Shown: positions 37,265 through 46,090, counted from the stretch's first letter. The stretch: DNA of 55,565 bases from Roseibium sp. TrichSKD4 (GCF_000148725.1 NZ_GL476304.1:156496-212060), one strand, 5' to 3'. Notes: a model not told the origin generated them from the sequence alone. Numbers and translations: made by a program.

Positions 37265-38641
37265 ATGAAAGTCGTGATTTGCGGAGCGGGCCAGGTTGGG
37301 TACGGCATCGCGGAACGATTGGCTGCCGAGGAAAATGACGTCTCCGTAATTGATTCCTCGCCACATCTTATTCAAGCGATTGGCGATCAACTGGATGTTC
37401 GAGGCTTCGTAGGGCACGGCGCGCACCCGGATGTTCTGGCTCAGGCCGGGGCAGAAGAAGCAGACATGATTGTCGCTGTCACGCTCTATGACGAAGTGAA
37501 CATGGTGGCGTGTCAGGTTGCCCATTCTCTGTTCAATGTCCCAACCAAAGTTGCTCGTATTCGCGCGCAGAGTTACCTGCAGGGGCGGTGGCAAAACCTG
37601 TTTTCGCGCGAAAACATGCCGATTGATGTCATCATTTCGCCGGAAGTGGAAGTCGGTGAAATGGTCCTCCGCCGCCTCGCGCTTCCAGGTGCTGTGGAAA
37701 CTGTCCGCTTTGCTGATGATCAGGTTGTTGTTGTTGGCATCATGTGTGAAGAAGACTGCCCAGTCGTCGATACACCGCTACGCCAATTGACAGAACTCTT
37801 TCCCGATCTCGGGTCCGTCGTGGTTGGCATTCACCGAAACAACAATCTATTTGTGCCCAAGAGCACTGATTCCATTCTTGAGGGTGACCTTGCCTATGTT
37901 GTTGCCCGGCGGGATCAAGTGCGTCGAACGCTTGGGATTTTTGGTCATGAAGAACCGGAAGCCAGCCGTGTTGTGATTGCTGGCGGTGGCAACATTGGTC
38001 TTTACGTGGCGCGTGCGCTGGAAAAACGGCAGCAAAACACCAAGATCAAACTGCTCGAAGCCTCTCGAGAGCGGGCGGTTTCTATCGCCGACGAACTGCG
38101 TCGCACCGTCATTTTGCACGGCAGTGCTCTGGATCAGAAAATTCTCGAAGAAGCCGATGTAGGAGACGCGGACACATTGGTTGCTCTCACCAATGAAGAC
38201 GAGGTCAACATTCTGACGGCAGTAATGGCGAAGAAGCTCGGTTGCCGCAGAAATCTCTCGCTTTTGAACAATCCGAGCTACCCGGCTTTTGCCAACGCGC
38301 TTGGTATTGACGCCTTCATCAATCCGCGAGCTGTCACCATTTCCCGAATTCTGCAGCACGTGCGGCGCGGGCGTATTCGCGGGGTTCATTCCCTGCAAAA
38401 TGGCGCGGCTGAAATCGTGGAAGCAGAAGCGCTGGATACGTCCCCACTGGTAGGGCGCCCGTTGCGGGAAATCGACTTGCCATCCGGCATTCGGGTCGGG
38501 GCCGTTTTCAGAAATGGCGAGGTTTTGACACCCAATGGCGATTTACAGATCCAGCCGCAAGATCGGATTGTTATTTTTGCTATTGCCAATCGGGTGCGAC
38601 AGGTGGAACAAATGTTCCGGGTAAGCCTTGATTTCTTCTAG
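37265..38641 (+). CDS. trkA: Trk potassium transport regulatory subunit TrkA
   Basis: TrkA (458 residues) is the cytoplasmic NAD(H)/ATP-binding subunit that gates Trk/Ktr potassium channels. It contains two tandem RCK modules. Each has a Rossmann fold (VVICGAGQVGYGIAERLAAE at the N-terminus; RVVIAGGGNIGLYVARALE near residue 235) followed by a TrkA_C domain. The C-terminal one ends in LQIQPQDRIVIFAIANRVRQ. The membrane partner TrkH is not in the window. It stands between ntrX and dat, a conserved neighbourhood in Hyphomicrobiales. Confidence 0.95.
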   Translation: MKVVICGAGQVGYGIAERLAAEENDVSVIDSSPHLIQAIGDQLDVRGFVGHGAHPDVLAQAGAEEADMIVAVTLYDEVNMVACQVAHSLFNVPTKVARIRAQSYLQGRWQNLFSRENMPIDVIISPEVEVGEMVLRRLALPGAVETVRFADDQVVVVGIMCEEDCPVVDTPLRQLTELFPDLGSVVVGIHRNNNLFVPKSTDSILEGDLAYVVARRDQVRRTLGIFGHEEPEASRVVIAGGGNIGLYVARALEKRQQNTKIKLLEASRERAVSIADELRRTVILHGSALDQKILEEADVGDADTLVALTNEDEVNILTAVMAKKLGCRRNLSLLNNPSYPAFANALGIDAFINPRAVTISRILQHVRRGRIRGVHSLQNGAAEIVEAEALDTSPLVGRPLREIDLPSGIRVGAVFRNGEVLTPNGDLQIQPQDRIVIFAIANRVRQVEQMFRVSLDFF

Positions 38642-38693
38642 GCCAATGACCTGATGTTTAACGACAAATCCGCCGTTTAACGGGAGACATTGA

Positions 38694-39557
38694 ATGAGCA
38701 GAATAGCCTATGTGAATGGACAATATGTGCCGCATAAGGATGCTGCTGTTCACATTGAAGATCGGGGCTATCAGTTCGCCGACGGTGTCTATGAAGTGTG
38801 CGAGGTATGGGATCGTAAAATCGTAGACATGCCCCGTCATATGGACCGATTAGGTCATTCCTTGTCAGAGCTGAAGATTGCCTGGCCCATGGCACGCAAG
38901 GCAGTGGAGTTCGTCCTGCTTGAAACAATCCGCCGCAATAAGGTGACTGACGGGCTGGTGTACATTCAGGTTACGCGCGGTGTTGCGCGGCGTGATCACT
39001 TTTTCCCGTCAAACGATGTCATGCCATCGATTGTCGTGACCGCCCGTAACACTTCCCGGTCCGCGTCTGACCGACAAGCGGAAACAGGTATCTCTGTGGT
39101 TAGCTACCCTGAAAACCGCTGGCCACGGGTCGATATCAAAACGGTTGCGCTGCTTCCAAACGTGCTGGCAAAACAAAACGCCAAGGAGAACGGCGGCAAG
39201 GAAGCTTGGTATGTTGACGCAGATGGCTATGTTACCGAGGGCGGCTCAACCAACGCGTGGATAGTAACTAAGGACGGCGTTCTCGTCACACGACCGGCAG
39301 AATCGGGCATTTTGCGAGGAATCACACGTGCAGTGGTACTGGATTTGGTCGAACGTGAAGGACTGAAGTTTGAAGAACGGGCGTTTTCACTGGAAGAAGC
39401 GCTTGTTGCCCGAGAGGCATTTGTGACGGCAGCATCGACACTTGTGATGCCTGTAGTTAAAATAGATCATGCGATTATTGGCAATGGACATCCCGGATCA
39501 ATTGCAACCGCATTGCGCGATCGATTCCATACTGCTACTGATTTGCAGGTGGTTTGA
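38694..39557 (+). CDS. dat: D-amino-acid transaminase (class IV, PLP)
   Basis: This 287-residue fold-type IV PLP enzyme most resembles D-amino-acid transaminases, which interconvert D-alanine and D-glutamate. The N-terminus YVNGQYVPHKDAAVHIEDRG and RGYQFADGVYEVCEVWD are typical. The Schiff-base lysine is Lys149 in RVDIKTVALLPNVLAKQNAK, and the PLP-nitrogen-binding glutamate lies in DGYVTEGGSTNAWIV. Branched-chain aminotransferase is an alternative within the same fold, but the D-transaminase assignment matches the trkA-dat-hfq order seen in related bacteria. Confidence 0.88.
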   Translation: MSRIAYVNGQYVPHKDAAVHIEDRGYQFADGVYEVCEVWDRKIVDMPRHMDRLGHSLSELKIAWPMARKAVEFVLLETIRRNKVTDGLVYIQVTRGVARRDHFFPSNDVMPSIVVTARNTSRSASDRQAETGISVVSYPENRWPRVDIKTVALLPNVLAKQNAKENGGKEAWYVDADGYVTEGGSTNAWIVTKDGVLVTRPAESGILRGITRAVVLDLVEREGLKFEERAFSLEEALVAREAFVTAASTLVMPVVKIDHAIIGNGHPGSIATALRDRFHTATDLQVV

Positions 39558-39611
39558 CCGAACCGGGCCAGCGTTGGGGCGAATGACGCTGTTGTCATAC
39601 AAAGATGGTCA

Positions 39612-39649
39612 TAATTGTCCATATGTGCGCTTGACCATATGGACAATTA
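39612..39649. repeat. 14-bp perfect inverted repeat upstream of hfq
   Basis: The arms TAATTGTCCATATG (39612-39625) and CATATGGACAATTA (39636-39649) are exact complements around a 10-nt centre. The element lies 55 bases after the dat stop and 124 bases before the hfq start. No T-run follows on either strand, so a simple terminator is unlikely. It could be a regulator binding site for hfq or an mRNA hairpin in its leader. Confidence 0.8.
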
Positions 39650-39773
39650 CGCAAGGCGCACGGAAAGTGGGCTAGCTGGGGGAGGGGAAAACTGAACTAT
39701 CCTTCCATGGCAGCGAAAAGGATTGAAACTTCGGGTGCCCGGCCGCACTCGGGACAAACAGGATAAAAAACAG

Positions 39774-40031
39774 ATGGCTGAGCGCGCGCAAAACCTGCAA
39801 GACACCTTTCTCAATCACGTTCGCAAACAAAAAGTACCCCTCACAATTTTCCTCATAAACGGCGTAAAGCTGCAGGGTGTTGTTACTTGGTTTGATAACT
39901 TTTGTGTTCTCCTGCGCCGTGACGGACACTCGCAATTGGTTTATAAGCACGCCATATCTACCATTATGCCAAATGGTCCGGTTCAGTTGTTCGAACCGGC
40001 GGAAGAAAACCCTGAAAAGGCGGGAAGCTGA
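39774..40031 (+). CDS. hfq: RNA chaperone Hfq
   Basis: Hfq (85 residues) is the hexameric Sm-like protein that pairs small RNAs with mRNAs. The Sm1 region ([20 protein letters not shown]) and the Sm2 motif ([10 protein letters not shown]) are complete, followed by a short acidic tail as usual for alphaproteobacteria. The start at 39774 gives the canonical [20 protein letters not shown]; the open frame runs 17 codons further upstream without homology. hflX begins at the very next base after the stop, so the pair is translationally linked. Confidence 0.97.
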   Translation: MAERAQNLQDTFLNHVRKQKVPLTIFLINGVKLQGVVTWFDNFCVLLRRDGHSQLVYKHAISTIMPNGPVQLFEPAEENPEKAGS

Positions 40032-41423
40032 TTGAAACCGAAGTCTCGCGAAGAAGACATCTCGAAAGTTAAGGACGCAGACCATCATCAGGCCGAAAAA
40101 GGCGGAATTGATCGGCGTCCACAACCTTACACAGCCATCATTCTTGAGCCTGTCCTTGCCACGCGATCAAGCGGTGAGGATGGTGAATTGCGTGGAAATC
40201 GTAGTCCGGAAGCGCGGCTTGAAGAAGCCGTTGGTCTGAGCGCAGCGATCAACCTGCAAATCGCCATGTCCGGCATTGTGAAGGTCAACAATCCCAAACC
40301 TGCGACGCTGTTCGGAGAAGGCAAGGTTTCGGAACTTACTGGCATCGTCGCCGCGCAGGAAGCGGACTTGGTCGTTATTGACCATCCGCTGACACCTATC
40401 CAACAGAGAAACCTCGAGAAACACCTGAAGACCAAGGTGATTGACCGAACGGGTCTGATCCTTGAGATCTTTGGTGATCGCGCCCGGACCAAAGAGGGCA
40501 AGTTGCAGGTCGATCTTGCCCATCTAACCTGGCAAAAAAGCCGTTTGGTGCGATCTTGGACCCACCTTGAGCGTCAGCGGGGCGGCACCGGTTTTATGGG
40601 CGGTCCCGGGGAAACCCAAATTGAATCTGACCGCCGACAGATTCAGGATCGGATCACAGCTCTTCAAAAGCAGTTGGAGCAAGTCCGGCGCACCCGTGAT
40701 CTCCATCGCAAAAAACGCAAGAAGATCCCGCAGCCCGTTGTTGCCTTGGTCGGTTACACCAACGCCGGAAAGTCAACGCTATTCAATCGGATGACGGAAA
40801 GCAATGTGTTTGCAAAGGATTTGCTCTTTGCAACGCTTGATCCGACCCTGCGCAAGATCCGGTTGCCCCATGGCCGAGAGATCATATTGTCAGACACGGT
40901 TGGATTTATTTCCGATCTGCCGACCCATCTGGTCGCCGCCTTCCGCGCCACGCTGGAAGAAGTGCTTGAAGCCGACTTAATCCTTCATGTGCGCGATATC
41001 AGCCATCCTGACTCTGAAGCGCAGTGCGAAGATGTCAAGAAGACGCTGGTCGACCTTGGTGTGGACGGCAGTCACGCAGCCCCAGTGATCGAGGTCTGGA
41101 ACAAGATCGACGCTCTGGACCCTGCCTATAGAGAGAAGCTTCTAGAGGATGCTGCAGAAGAAGGGCCAGTTTCCCTATCGGCTTTGACAGGGGAAGGGGT
41201 AACAAGTCTCTATGGTCGCATTGATGCATTTATGGCGCAGCATGACGATCTCTTCACCGTCAAATTACCCGTATTCGAAGGGGCGCTGCTGGCCCAGCTC
41301 TATCAGCTCTCAGAAGTGATGGAGCGGGAGGATGGAGAAGAGTTCATCACGGCTGAAGTACGTGTGACAGACAAACAACGCGGACCGTTCCGTGACACCT
41401 TTGCGACCTATTTGTCTGAGTAA
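40032..41423 (+). CDS. hflX: GTPase HflX
   Basis: HflX (463 residues) is a ribosome-associated GTPase that splits or rescues stalled ribosomes. The N-terminal HflX domain shows NPKPATLFGEGKVSEL and VIDRTGLILEIFGDRARTKE. The linker has RQRGGTGFMGGPGETQIESD. The G domain has VALVGYTNAGKSTLFNRMTE (G1), LSDTVGFISDLP (G3) and WNKID (G4). Translation appears to start at TTG 40032, abutting the hfq stop. The first ~30 residues are polar and not conserved, so a later start is possible, but no good ATG occurs before the conserved region. hfq-hflX is a conserved pair. Confidence 0.94.
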   Translation: MKPKSREEDISKVKDADHHQAEKGGIDRRPQPYTAIILEPVLATRSSGEDGELRGNRSPEARLEEAVGLSAAINLQIAMSGIVKVNNPKPATLFGEGKVSELTGIVAAQEADLVVIDHPLTPIQQRNLEKHLKTKVIDRTGLILEIFGDRARTKEGKLQVDLAHLTWQKSRLVRSWTHLERQRGGTGFMGGPGETQIESDRRQIQDRITALQKQLEQVRRTRDLHRKKRKKIPQPVVALVGYTNAGKSTLFNRMTESNVFAKDLLFATLDPTLRKIRLPHGREIILSDTVGFISDLPTHLVAAFRATLEEVLEADLILHVRDISHPDSEAQCEDVKKTLVDLGVDGSHAAPVIEVWNKIDALDPAYREKLLEDAAEEGPVSLSALTGEGVTSLYGRIDAFMAQHDDLFTVKLPVFEGALLAQLYQLSEVMEREDGEEFITAEVRVTDKQRGPFRDTFATYLSE

Positions 41424-41446
41424 ATAAAAGAACATAAAAGAAATTG

Positions 41447-41486
41447 AGGAGCGCCATGAATCCATGGTCGCTCCTTTGTCTTTTTT
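41447..41486. terminator. Bidirectional terminator between hflX and VOC gene
   Basis: A 12-bp stem with one bulged T (41447-41458 with 41463-41475) and an AATC loop is followed on the plus strand by TTGTCTTTTTT. On the minus strand the hairpin runs into a T-rich tract as well, so it can serve both convergent genes. Confidence 0.85.
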
Positions 41487-41506
41487 AAATGCGTTGCCAG
41501 ATATGT

Positions 41507-41884
41507 TCAGGGAGTGCGGGTCAAATCCTGCGCCAACATCAAAGCGTTGCGATCAGGATCATAAAAAGTCGCGAGACTAACCATTCCGTCGACCGTCACG
41601 GTCTCTCCATCAAACTCAACGCCCGCGCCTTCTAGGGCTGATCTTGCTTCAGAAATGTCAGAAACGCCAAAAACCGGAACGCTGTTACCCGGATTGGGTT
41701 CTGATTGCTCGCCCAAGCCCAAAGTGACACCCGGTGTTTTTGTCTGGAGTTCACTCCATCCTGCTTCATCAATGTGATGAACCAGTTCAAACCCGAGTTT
41801 CTCCAAATACCAAGCCGCGCTTGCGTGCCGATCACGCACCGAAATAGCCAACGTGATTGTGTCGTCCAACGAAACCAATGTCAT
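41507..41884 (-). CDS. VOC-family (glyoxalase/bleomycin-resistance-like) protein
   Basis: This single-domain VOC protein of about 125 residues has two beta-alpha-beta-beta-beta modules: TITLAISVRDRHASAAWYLE at the front and VPVFGVSDISEARSALEGAG in the second half, ending FYDPDRNALMLAQ. Family members include glyoxalases, dioxygenases and antibiotic-binding proteins, and the substrate cannot be told. The start at 41884 has AAGGAAAG 8 bases upstream. The gene is divergent from an HxlR-like regulator with only 40 bases between starts, which suggests it is that regulator's target. Confidence 0.85.
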   Translation of the reverse strand: MTLVSLDDTITLAISVRDRHASAAWYLEKLGFELVHHIDEAGWSELQTKTPGVTLGLGEQSEPNPGNSVPVFGVSDISEARSALEGAGVEFDGETVTVDGMVSLATFYDPDRNALMLAQDLTRTP

Positions 41885-41907
41885 GCCACTTTCCTTCATA
41901 GTCAAAA

Positions 41908-41920
41908 TATAGTAACTATA
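41908..41920. promoter_or_regulatory. Palindromic operator candidate between VOC and HxlR-like genes
   Basis: TATAGT-A-ACTATA is a perfect 13-base palindrome centred in the 40-base divergent intergenic region. It ends 4 bases before the regulator start codon and overlaps AT-rich -10-like sequence on both strands. It is a natural binding site for the adjacent dimeric regulator. Confidence 0.5.
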
Positions 41921-41924
41921 CTTT

Positions 41925-42458
41925 ATGGACATAAATTTGCTTGTCAAGCTCACATCCAGAGCCTGGTCATTGAATATTCTTGCACTGCTGCACCGTGGTA
42001 CACCGGGGCGTCAAGCATCGCTGTTGGCTGCGACAAACGCCGGCAGAACTGCATTTGCTGCCAGTCTGGATCATTTGATTGAACTGGGGGTAGTTGAGAA
42101 AAACCCGGGCCACGGGCATCCGCTTCGGCCGGAGTTCCGCCTAACCGAACAAGGGGTAGTCATAGGGCAGATCGCACACAGGATCGTTTCAATTGTTCCG
42201 AGTGATCAGGAATTTGCGCTGCTCCGACGCAGCTGGACTGTTCCGGTTTTGGCGCTCACAGGGGCTCCTCAAAGGTTTTCAGATCTCAGAATGAAACTTC
42301 TACCAATCACGGATCGCGCGTTGTCAGGAACACTGCAGAAACTGGAACACCAAGACTGGATCCGGCGAGAGGTGATCACGACCGCCCGCACGCCTTTTCC
42401 AGTTTATAATGCGATAAATCGCGGTCAGGACATTGCCCGTGTGATCAACGGCCCCTGA
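41925..42458 (+). CDS. Double winged-helix (HxlR-like) transcriptional regulator
   Basis: This 177-residue protein appears to contain two HxlR/MarR-type winged helices in tandem. The first covers about residues 8-85 (RAWSLNILALLHRGTPGRQA, then LDHLIELGVVEKNPG). The second covers about 100-175 (LLRRSWTVPVLALTGAPQRF, then RALSGTLQKLEHQDWIRREV). HxlR proteins normally have one such domain of about 110 residues and bind DNA as dimers; here both copies are in one chain. The ATG at 41925 leaves no room for a ribosome-binding site next to the palindrome, so translation may be leaderless or begin at TTG 41937. It probably controls the divergent VOC gene. Confidence 0.85.
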   Translation: MDINLLVKLTSRAWSLNILALLHRGTPGRQASLLAATNAGRTAFAASLDHLIELGVVEKNPGHGHPLRPEFRLTEQGVVIGQIAHRIVSIVPSDQEFALLRRSWTVPVLALTGAPQRFSDLRMKLLPITDRALSGTLQKLEHQDWIRREVITTARTPFPVYNAINRGQDIARVINGP

Positions 42459-42485
42459 GCGATTTCACCGCCATCAGGTTTTTTT
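42454..42485 (+). terminator. Terminator after HxlR-like gene, inside mazG 3' end
   Basis: An 8-bp stem in two parts with a 2-nt bulge (CCTGA plus GCG pairing with CGC plus TCAGG) is followed by seven T residues. The T-run encodes the terminal lysines of the convergent mazG gene on the other strand. Confidence 0.6.
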
Positions 42486-43298
42486 GGCAGCCTGCCAAGC
42501 CGCCTCCATTTCATCAAGGCTCATGGCGGTTAGTGTCGTGCCCACCTTATCAGCTTGATCTTCTATGGCAGCAAACCGGCTGCGGAATTTCCGGTTGGTT
42601 TTGCGCAAGGCCTTTTCGGGATCTATATCGAGGTGCCGCGCGAGATTGGCGAGCGCAAAGAGCGTATCGCCCAACTCATCTTCGATGCGGGCCTTGTCCG
42701 GCTCGGTGGCGGACAATTCTTCCTCCAACTCATCCGCTTCCTCACGGATTTTTGCCAGAACCAAACGCGGGTCGTTCCAGTCAAACCCGACCTTGGACGC
42801 CTTGCGCTGAAGTTTATCCGCCTCCTGAAGGGCAGGGAAGGCAGTTGGCACCTCATCCAGAAAGCGTCGCGTTTCTTCCGTTGTCAGGCCTAATTCTTCG
42901 CGCCGGGCGCGGCGTTCAGCCTTTTCTTCGGCCTTGATCTTCTCCCACATGCCCTTGGCCATGCCGGAAGAACGGGCTTTCTCGTCGCCAAAGACATGCG
43001 GGTGCCGACGGATCATCTTGCGCGTGATGCCGTCCACCACATCACCAAAATCAAAAGAGCTTTCTTCTTCTGCCATTCGCGCGTGGTAGACGACCTGAAG
43101 AAGCAAGTCGCCAAGTTCTTCCCGCAGATCGTCATTATCGCCTTTGTGGATCGCGTCAGCGACCTCATAAGCCTCTTCCAGCGTATAGGGAATAATGGAT
43201 GCAAAATCCTGCTCCAGATCCCACGGGCACCCGGTTCCCGGTGTGCGAAGAGCTGCCATGATTTCGACAAGGCGGGATACATCACGGCTGGGTTTCAT
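42474..43298 (-). CDS. mazG: Nucleoside triphosphate pyrophosphohydrolase MazG
   Basis: MazG (about 274 residues) hydrolyses (d)NTPs to monophosphate and pyrophosphate, a house-cleaning function. Both tandem MazG domains are present: the first with GCPWDLEQDFASIIPYTLEE and EELGDLLLQVVYHARMAEEE, the second with KVGFDWNDPRLVLAKIREE and DELGDTLFALANLARHLDID. The acidic EExxE/ExxD metal-binding pattern is kept in both. The start is taken at ATG 43298; seven more codons are possible upstream. It runs convergently with the HxlR-like gene. Confidence 0.94.
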   Translation of the reverse strand: MKPSRDVSRLVEIMAALRTPGTGCPWDLEQDFASIIPYTLEEAYEVADAIHKGDNDDLREELGDLLLQVVYHARMAEEESSFDFGDVVDGITRKMIRRHPHVFGDEKARSSGMAKGMWEKIKAEEKAERRARREELGLTTEETRRFLDEVPTAFPALQEADKLQRKASKVGFDWNDPRLVLAKIREEADELEEELSATEPDKARIEDELGDTLFALANLARHLDIDPEKALRKTNRKFRSRFAAIEDQADKVGTTLTAMSLDEMEAAWQAAKKT

Positions 43299-43379
43299 GA
43301 AAGGACCTGCTATTGGCACGATGGAAAATCATCGTGCCTTCCTAGCTGAAATCGGTATGGGATGCCAACAGGGCTGTGC

Positions 43380-43928
43380 TTACTGGATCGCCGGTTTATT
43401 CTCGCCTGGTGCTTGTTCCAGAACAGTTGGCTTGCCACCGTCACCGAGCAAATAAACCGCAAGCACTTTTGCAGGAGCATCCCCCGTATTGGCTCCCTGC
43501 TGGGTAACCTTCATGGCCTGCAAAATTCCGTCGCCCTCGCGGAAAATCTTTTTGCCAATACCGTCATAGGTCACGGTCACTTCACCTTCCAAAACATACG
43601 CAAAATGCGGCGCATGGTGCTGGTGCCAAGCCGTTTTCTCACCAGGCGAAAGGGTGACAACAAAAGACTGGACGGATGCGCTATCCTTGGGAAAGGCCAG
43701 TTTCTCGCCAGCAACGGTCTCGCTGCCGGAAAATACCTCTTCGACAGTTTCGTATGGCGTCACGGCCGCCTTGAGCGCATCTTCTGCAGCCTGAGAACCG
43801 GGTTTGGCATGTGGAGAGGCAGGAGCCGGTTTGTTGTCCGGCGTCAGAGACTTGTCTGCAGCAAAGGTAGATGTTGCGACCAAACTAACAACAGCCGCCG
43901 CGCAAAAAGTTTTCAAAAACTTCGCCAT
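43380..43928 (-). CDS. Exported cupin-domain protein
   Basis: This 182-residue protein has a signal peptide (residues 1-24, VVSLVATSTFAAD) and a Pro/Ala-rich linker. A cupin barrel from about residue 65 contains WHQHHAPHFAYVLEGEVTVT, with three histidines and a glutamate suited to bind a metal, and ends GEGDGILQAMKVTQ-like strands. No enzymatic role can be assigned; exported single cupins may be sugar- or metal-binding. The start at 43928 directly precedes the signal peptide. It lies 91 bases downstream of the ABC permease pair on the same strand, so co-transcription is possible. Confidence 0.82.
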   Translation of the reverse strand: MAKFLKTFCAAAVVSLVATSTFAADKSLTPDNKPAPASPHAKPGSQAAEDALKAAVTPYETVEEVFSGSETVAGEKLAFPKDSASVQSFVVTLSPGEKTAWHQHHAPHFAYVLEGEVTVTYDGIGKKIFREGDGILQAMKVTQQGANTGDAPAKVLAVYLLGDGGKPTVLEQAPGENKPAIQ

Positions 43929-44018
43929 GATCCGAATCCTAGAGTGTGAACCTTGGCGCACACTCTACCGGAGCTTTGGCAAAACCGTGGCATGTTTTTG
44001 AAAGTCTCTTGAAGCCGA

Positions 44019-45170
44019 TCACATTTTCGCGCGCATGGATGGATGCCAAAAGGTGACAGCCCGCTCCAGCAAGGCAACGAACCCGTAAAACAGCGAACCA
44101 GCCAAAGCCGCCACGGCGATCTCTGCCCAGACCATATCTACGTTCATTCGGCCCACTTCTGTTGAAATCCGAAAGCCCATGCCGACAATTGGCGTTCCGA
44201 AGAATTCCGCAACGATGGCCCCGATTAACGCAAGAGTTGAGTTGATTTTCAGCGCGTTAAAAATAAACGGCATCGCCATTGGAAGCCGAAGCTTGAACAG
44301 GGTTTGCCAATAATTCGAGGCATAGGTGCGCATTAGGTCGCGCTGCATGGCATCAGTTTCTGCCAGCCCGGACACGGTGTTCACCAGCATTGGAAAGAAG
44401 GTCATGATGATGACAACAGCCGCCTTGGACGGCCAGTCAAACCCGAACCACATGACCATGATCGGTGCCACGCCGATAATTGGCAGGGCTGACACAAGAT
44501 TTCCGATCGGCAAAAGCCCACGGCGCAAAAACGGCACACGGTCAACTAAAATGGCCACGACAAATGCCGAACCACAGCCAATGGCATAACCTATGAGCAC
44601 TGCTTTCAAGAATGTCTGCTGAAAATCCGCCCAAAGGGTTGGAACGGAGGTGGTTAGACGAATCCAGATTTCCGAAGGGGCTGGCAGGAGAACCCTGGGA
44701 ACACCCGCGCCCGTCACGCCCAGTTCCCAAAGAATGAGAAATGTGGCCCCAAAAAGGACCGGGATCGCCAGATTGACTAGACGGGCCAGCGTCGGATTGG
44801 GCAATGACCATGCCGCAAGCCGTTCCACAAACAGCCAAAACGACAACCATAGCGCAACTACAAGCGCCCAAAAGCCCGTCGTTGCATCTCCCGGATAAGA
44901 ATGAGCGACAGCAATCAACAACCAGGCAGATGTGACGCTGACGATACCGAGCGCGATGTCACCGGCCATATTATGCGCAAACCCAAGGCTATACCGCACA
45001 CCCAAAATGGCCAGAAACCCGAACTGGATGGCCAATGATGGCGTGTTGAACACATAGCGGTCCGGAAGAAAGGCCGTGGTGGCCAACGCAACAACCACAC
45101 ACAAGATGACGCCCGCTGCCAAAAGAGAGGCCGTATCAAAACGGACACGGCGGTCAGATAATGAACTCAT
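44019..45170 (-). CDS. ABC transporter permease (NitT/TauT type), second subunit
   Basis: This 383-residue inner-membrane permease belongs to the BPD_transp_1 superfamily. The first ~140 residues form an extra membrane-spanning region not present in standard SsuC/TauC permeases. The conserved core includes LPIIGVAPIMVMWFGFDWPS and the coupling-helix (EAA-like) region MRTYASNYWQTLFKLRLPMA. ATG 45170 overlaps the stop of the preceding permease gene (ATGA), indicating translational coupling. Together with the other permease and the ATPase it forms a transporter placed in a pyrimidine/hydantoin catabolic cluster, so a pyrimidine-like substrate is plausible. Confidence 0.9.
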   Translation of the reverse strand: MSSLSDRRVRFDTASLLAAGVILCVVVALATTAFLPDRYVFNTPSLAIQFGFLAILGVRYSLGFAHNMAGDIALGIVSVTSAWLLIAVAHSYPGDATTGFWALVVALWLSFWLFVERLAAWSLPNPTLARLVNLAIPVLFGATFLILWELGVTGAGVPRVLLPAPSEIWIRLTTSVPTLWADFQQTFLKAVLIGYAIGCGSAFVVAILVDRVPFLRRGLLPIGNLVSALPIIGVAPIMVMWFGFDWPSKAAVVIIMTFFPMLVNTVSGLAETDAMQRDLMRTYASNYWQTLFKLRLPMAMPFIFNALKINSTLALIGAIVAEFFGTPIVGMGFRISTEVGRMNVDMVWAEIAVAALAGSLFYGFVALLERAVTFWHPSMRAKM

Positions 45171-46090
45171 TGCGCCATCCCCATTTTCTTCAAGACAACC
45201 TTTTCCATGACGCCGATCAACGCAACCAGGGCACCGGCCAAAAATGCCGCCATGAGAAGTGCTGACCAAATTTGTACTGTCTGGCCATAGTAAGACCCGG
45301 CAAGCAACCGCGCCCCAAGACCCGCGACAGCGCCCGTTGGGAGTTCGCCGACAATGGCCCCTACCAAGGATGCGGCCATACCGATCTTCATGGAGGTGAA
45401 GAGATACGGCACAGCATAGGGCAGGCGGAGTTTCCAGAAAGTCTGCCACCGGGTCGCCGAATAGGTGTGCATCAAGTCCATGTGAATGACTTCAGGCGAC
45501 CTCAGCCCCTTAACCATGCCCACCGTGACGGGGAAAAACGATAGATAGGTTGAAATCATCGCCTTTGGCAAAAGGCCCGAAATACCAACCGCGTTCAAGA
45601 CCACGATAATCATGGGCGCGATGGCAAGGATAGGTATGGTTTGAGAGGATATCACCCAAGGCATCATGGATTTGTCGAGCACGCGGCTATGCACGATCCC
45701 AACCGCCAGTAAAATGCCCAGTGTCGTCCCGATCAGAAAGCCGAGCAGCGTTGATGAGAGGGTGATCCCGGTGTGATAGACCAGAGACCGCTTGGAGGTC
45801 ACCTTCTTCTCAACGGTCGTCTTCCAGATTTCTTGCGCCACCTGATGGGGGGCGGGCAGAACCGGACGCTCTTGCGCCAGCGTGTCCGTCACCAGCTGGG
45901 AAACCGGTACGTCACCACGGTTTGCCCTTTCATACATTTCCTTCTGAAATGGCGTGTTGAGAATAACCGCAGAGATGTACCAGATCGCCAGGATCGCACA
46001 GACGACAACAATCACGGGACCCGTGGTGCCGGACATGAGGCCGGCGAAGGGGTTGGTGGAGCGAGGTGAGGCGAGGGCGGTGTTGATCAT
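45167..46090 (-). CDS. ABC transporter permease (NitT/TauT type), first subunit
   Basis: This 307-residue permease starts at ATG 46090, which overlaps the GNAT stop codon, and ends overlapping the next permease start. It has an N-terminal membrane segment (about 25-45), a periplasmic stretch, and the permease core with SSQTIPILAIAPMIIVVLNA and the coupling loop MHTYSATRWQTFWKLRLPYA. It is a paralogue of the second permease, consistent with a heterodimeric transmembrane unit. No substrate-binding protein gene is present in the window, which is unusual for this importer type. Confidence 0.9.
   Translation of the reverse strand: MINTALASPRSTNPFAGLMSGTTGPVIVVVCAILAIWYISAVILNTPFQKEMYERANRGDVPVSQLVTDTLAQERPVLPAPHQVAQEIWKTTVEKKVTSKRSLVYHTGITLSSTLLGFLIGTTLGILLAVGIVHSRVLDKSMMPWVISSQTIPILAIAPMIIVVLNAVGISGLLPKAMISTYLSFFPVTVGMVKGLRSPEVIHMDLMHTYSATRWQTFWKLRLPYAVPYLFTSMKIGMAASLVGAIVGELPTGAVAGLGARLLAGSYYGQTVQIWSALLMAAFLAGALVALIGVMEKVVLKKMGMAQ

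Noticed and set aside
43362-43949. A 195-codon plus-strand frame opposite the cupin gene
   Set aside because: The translation lacks any domain pattern; the minus-strand frame has a signal peptide and cupin motif.
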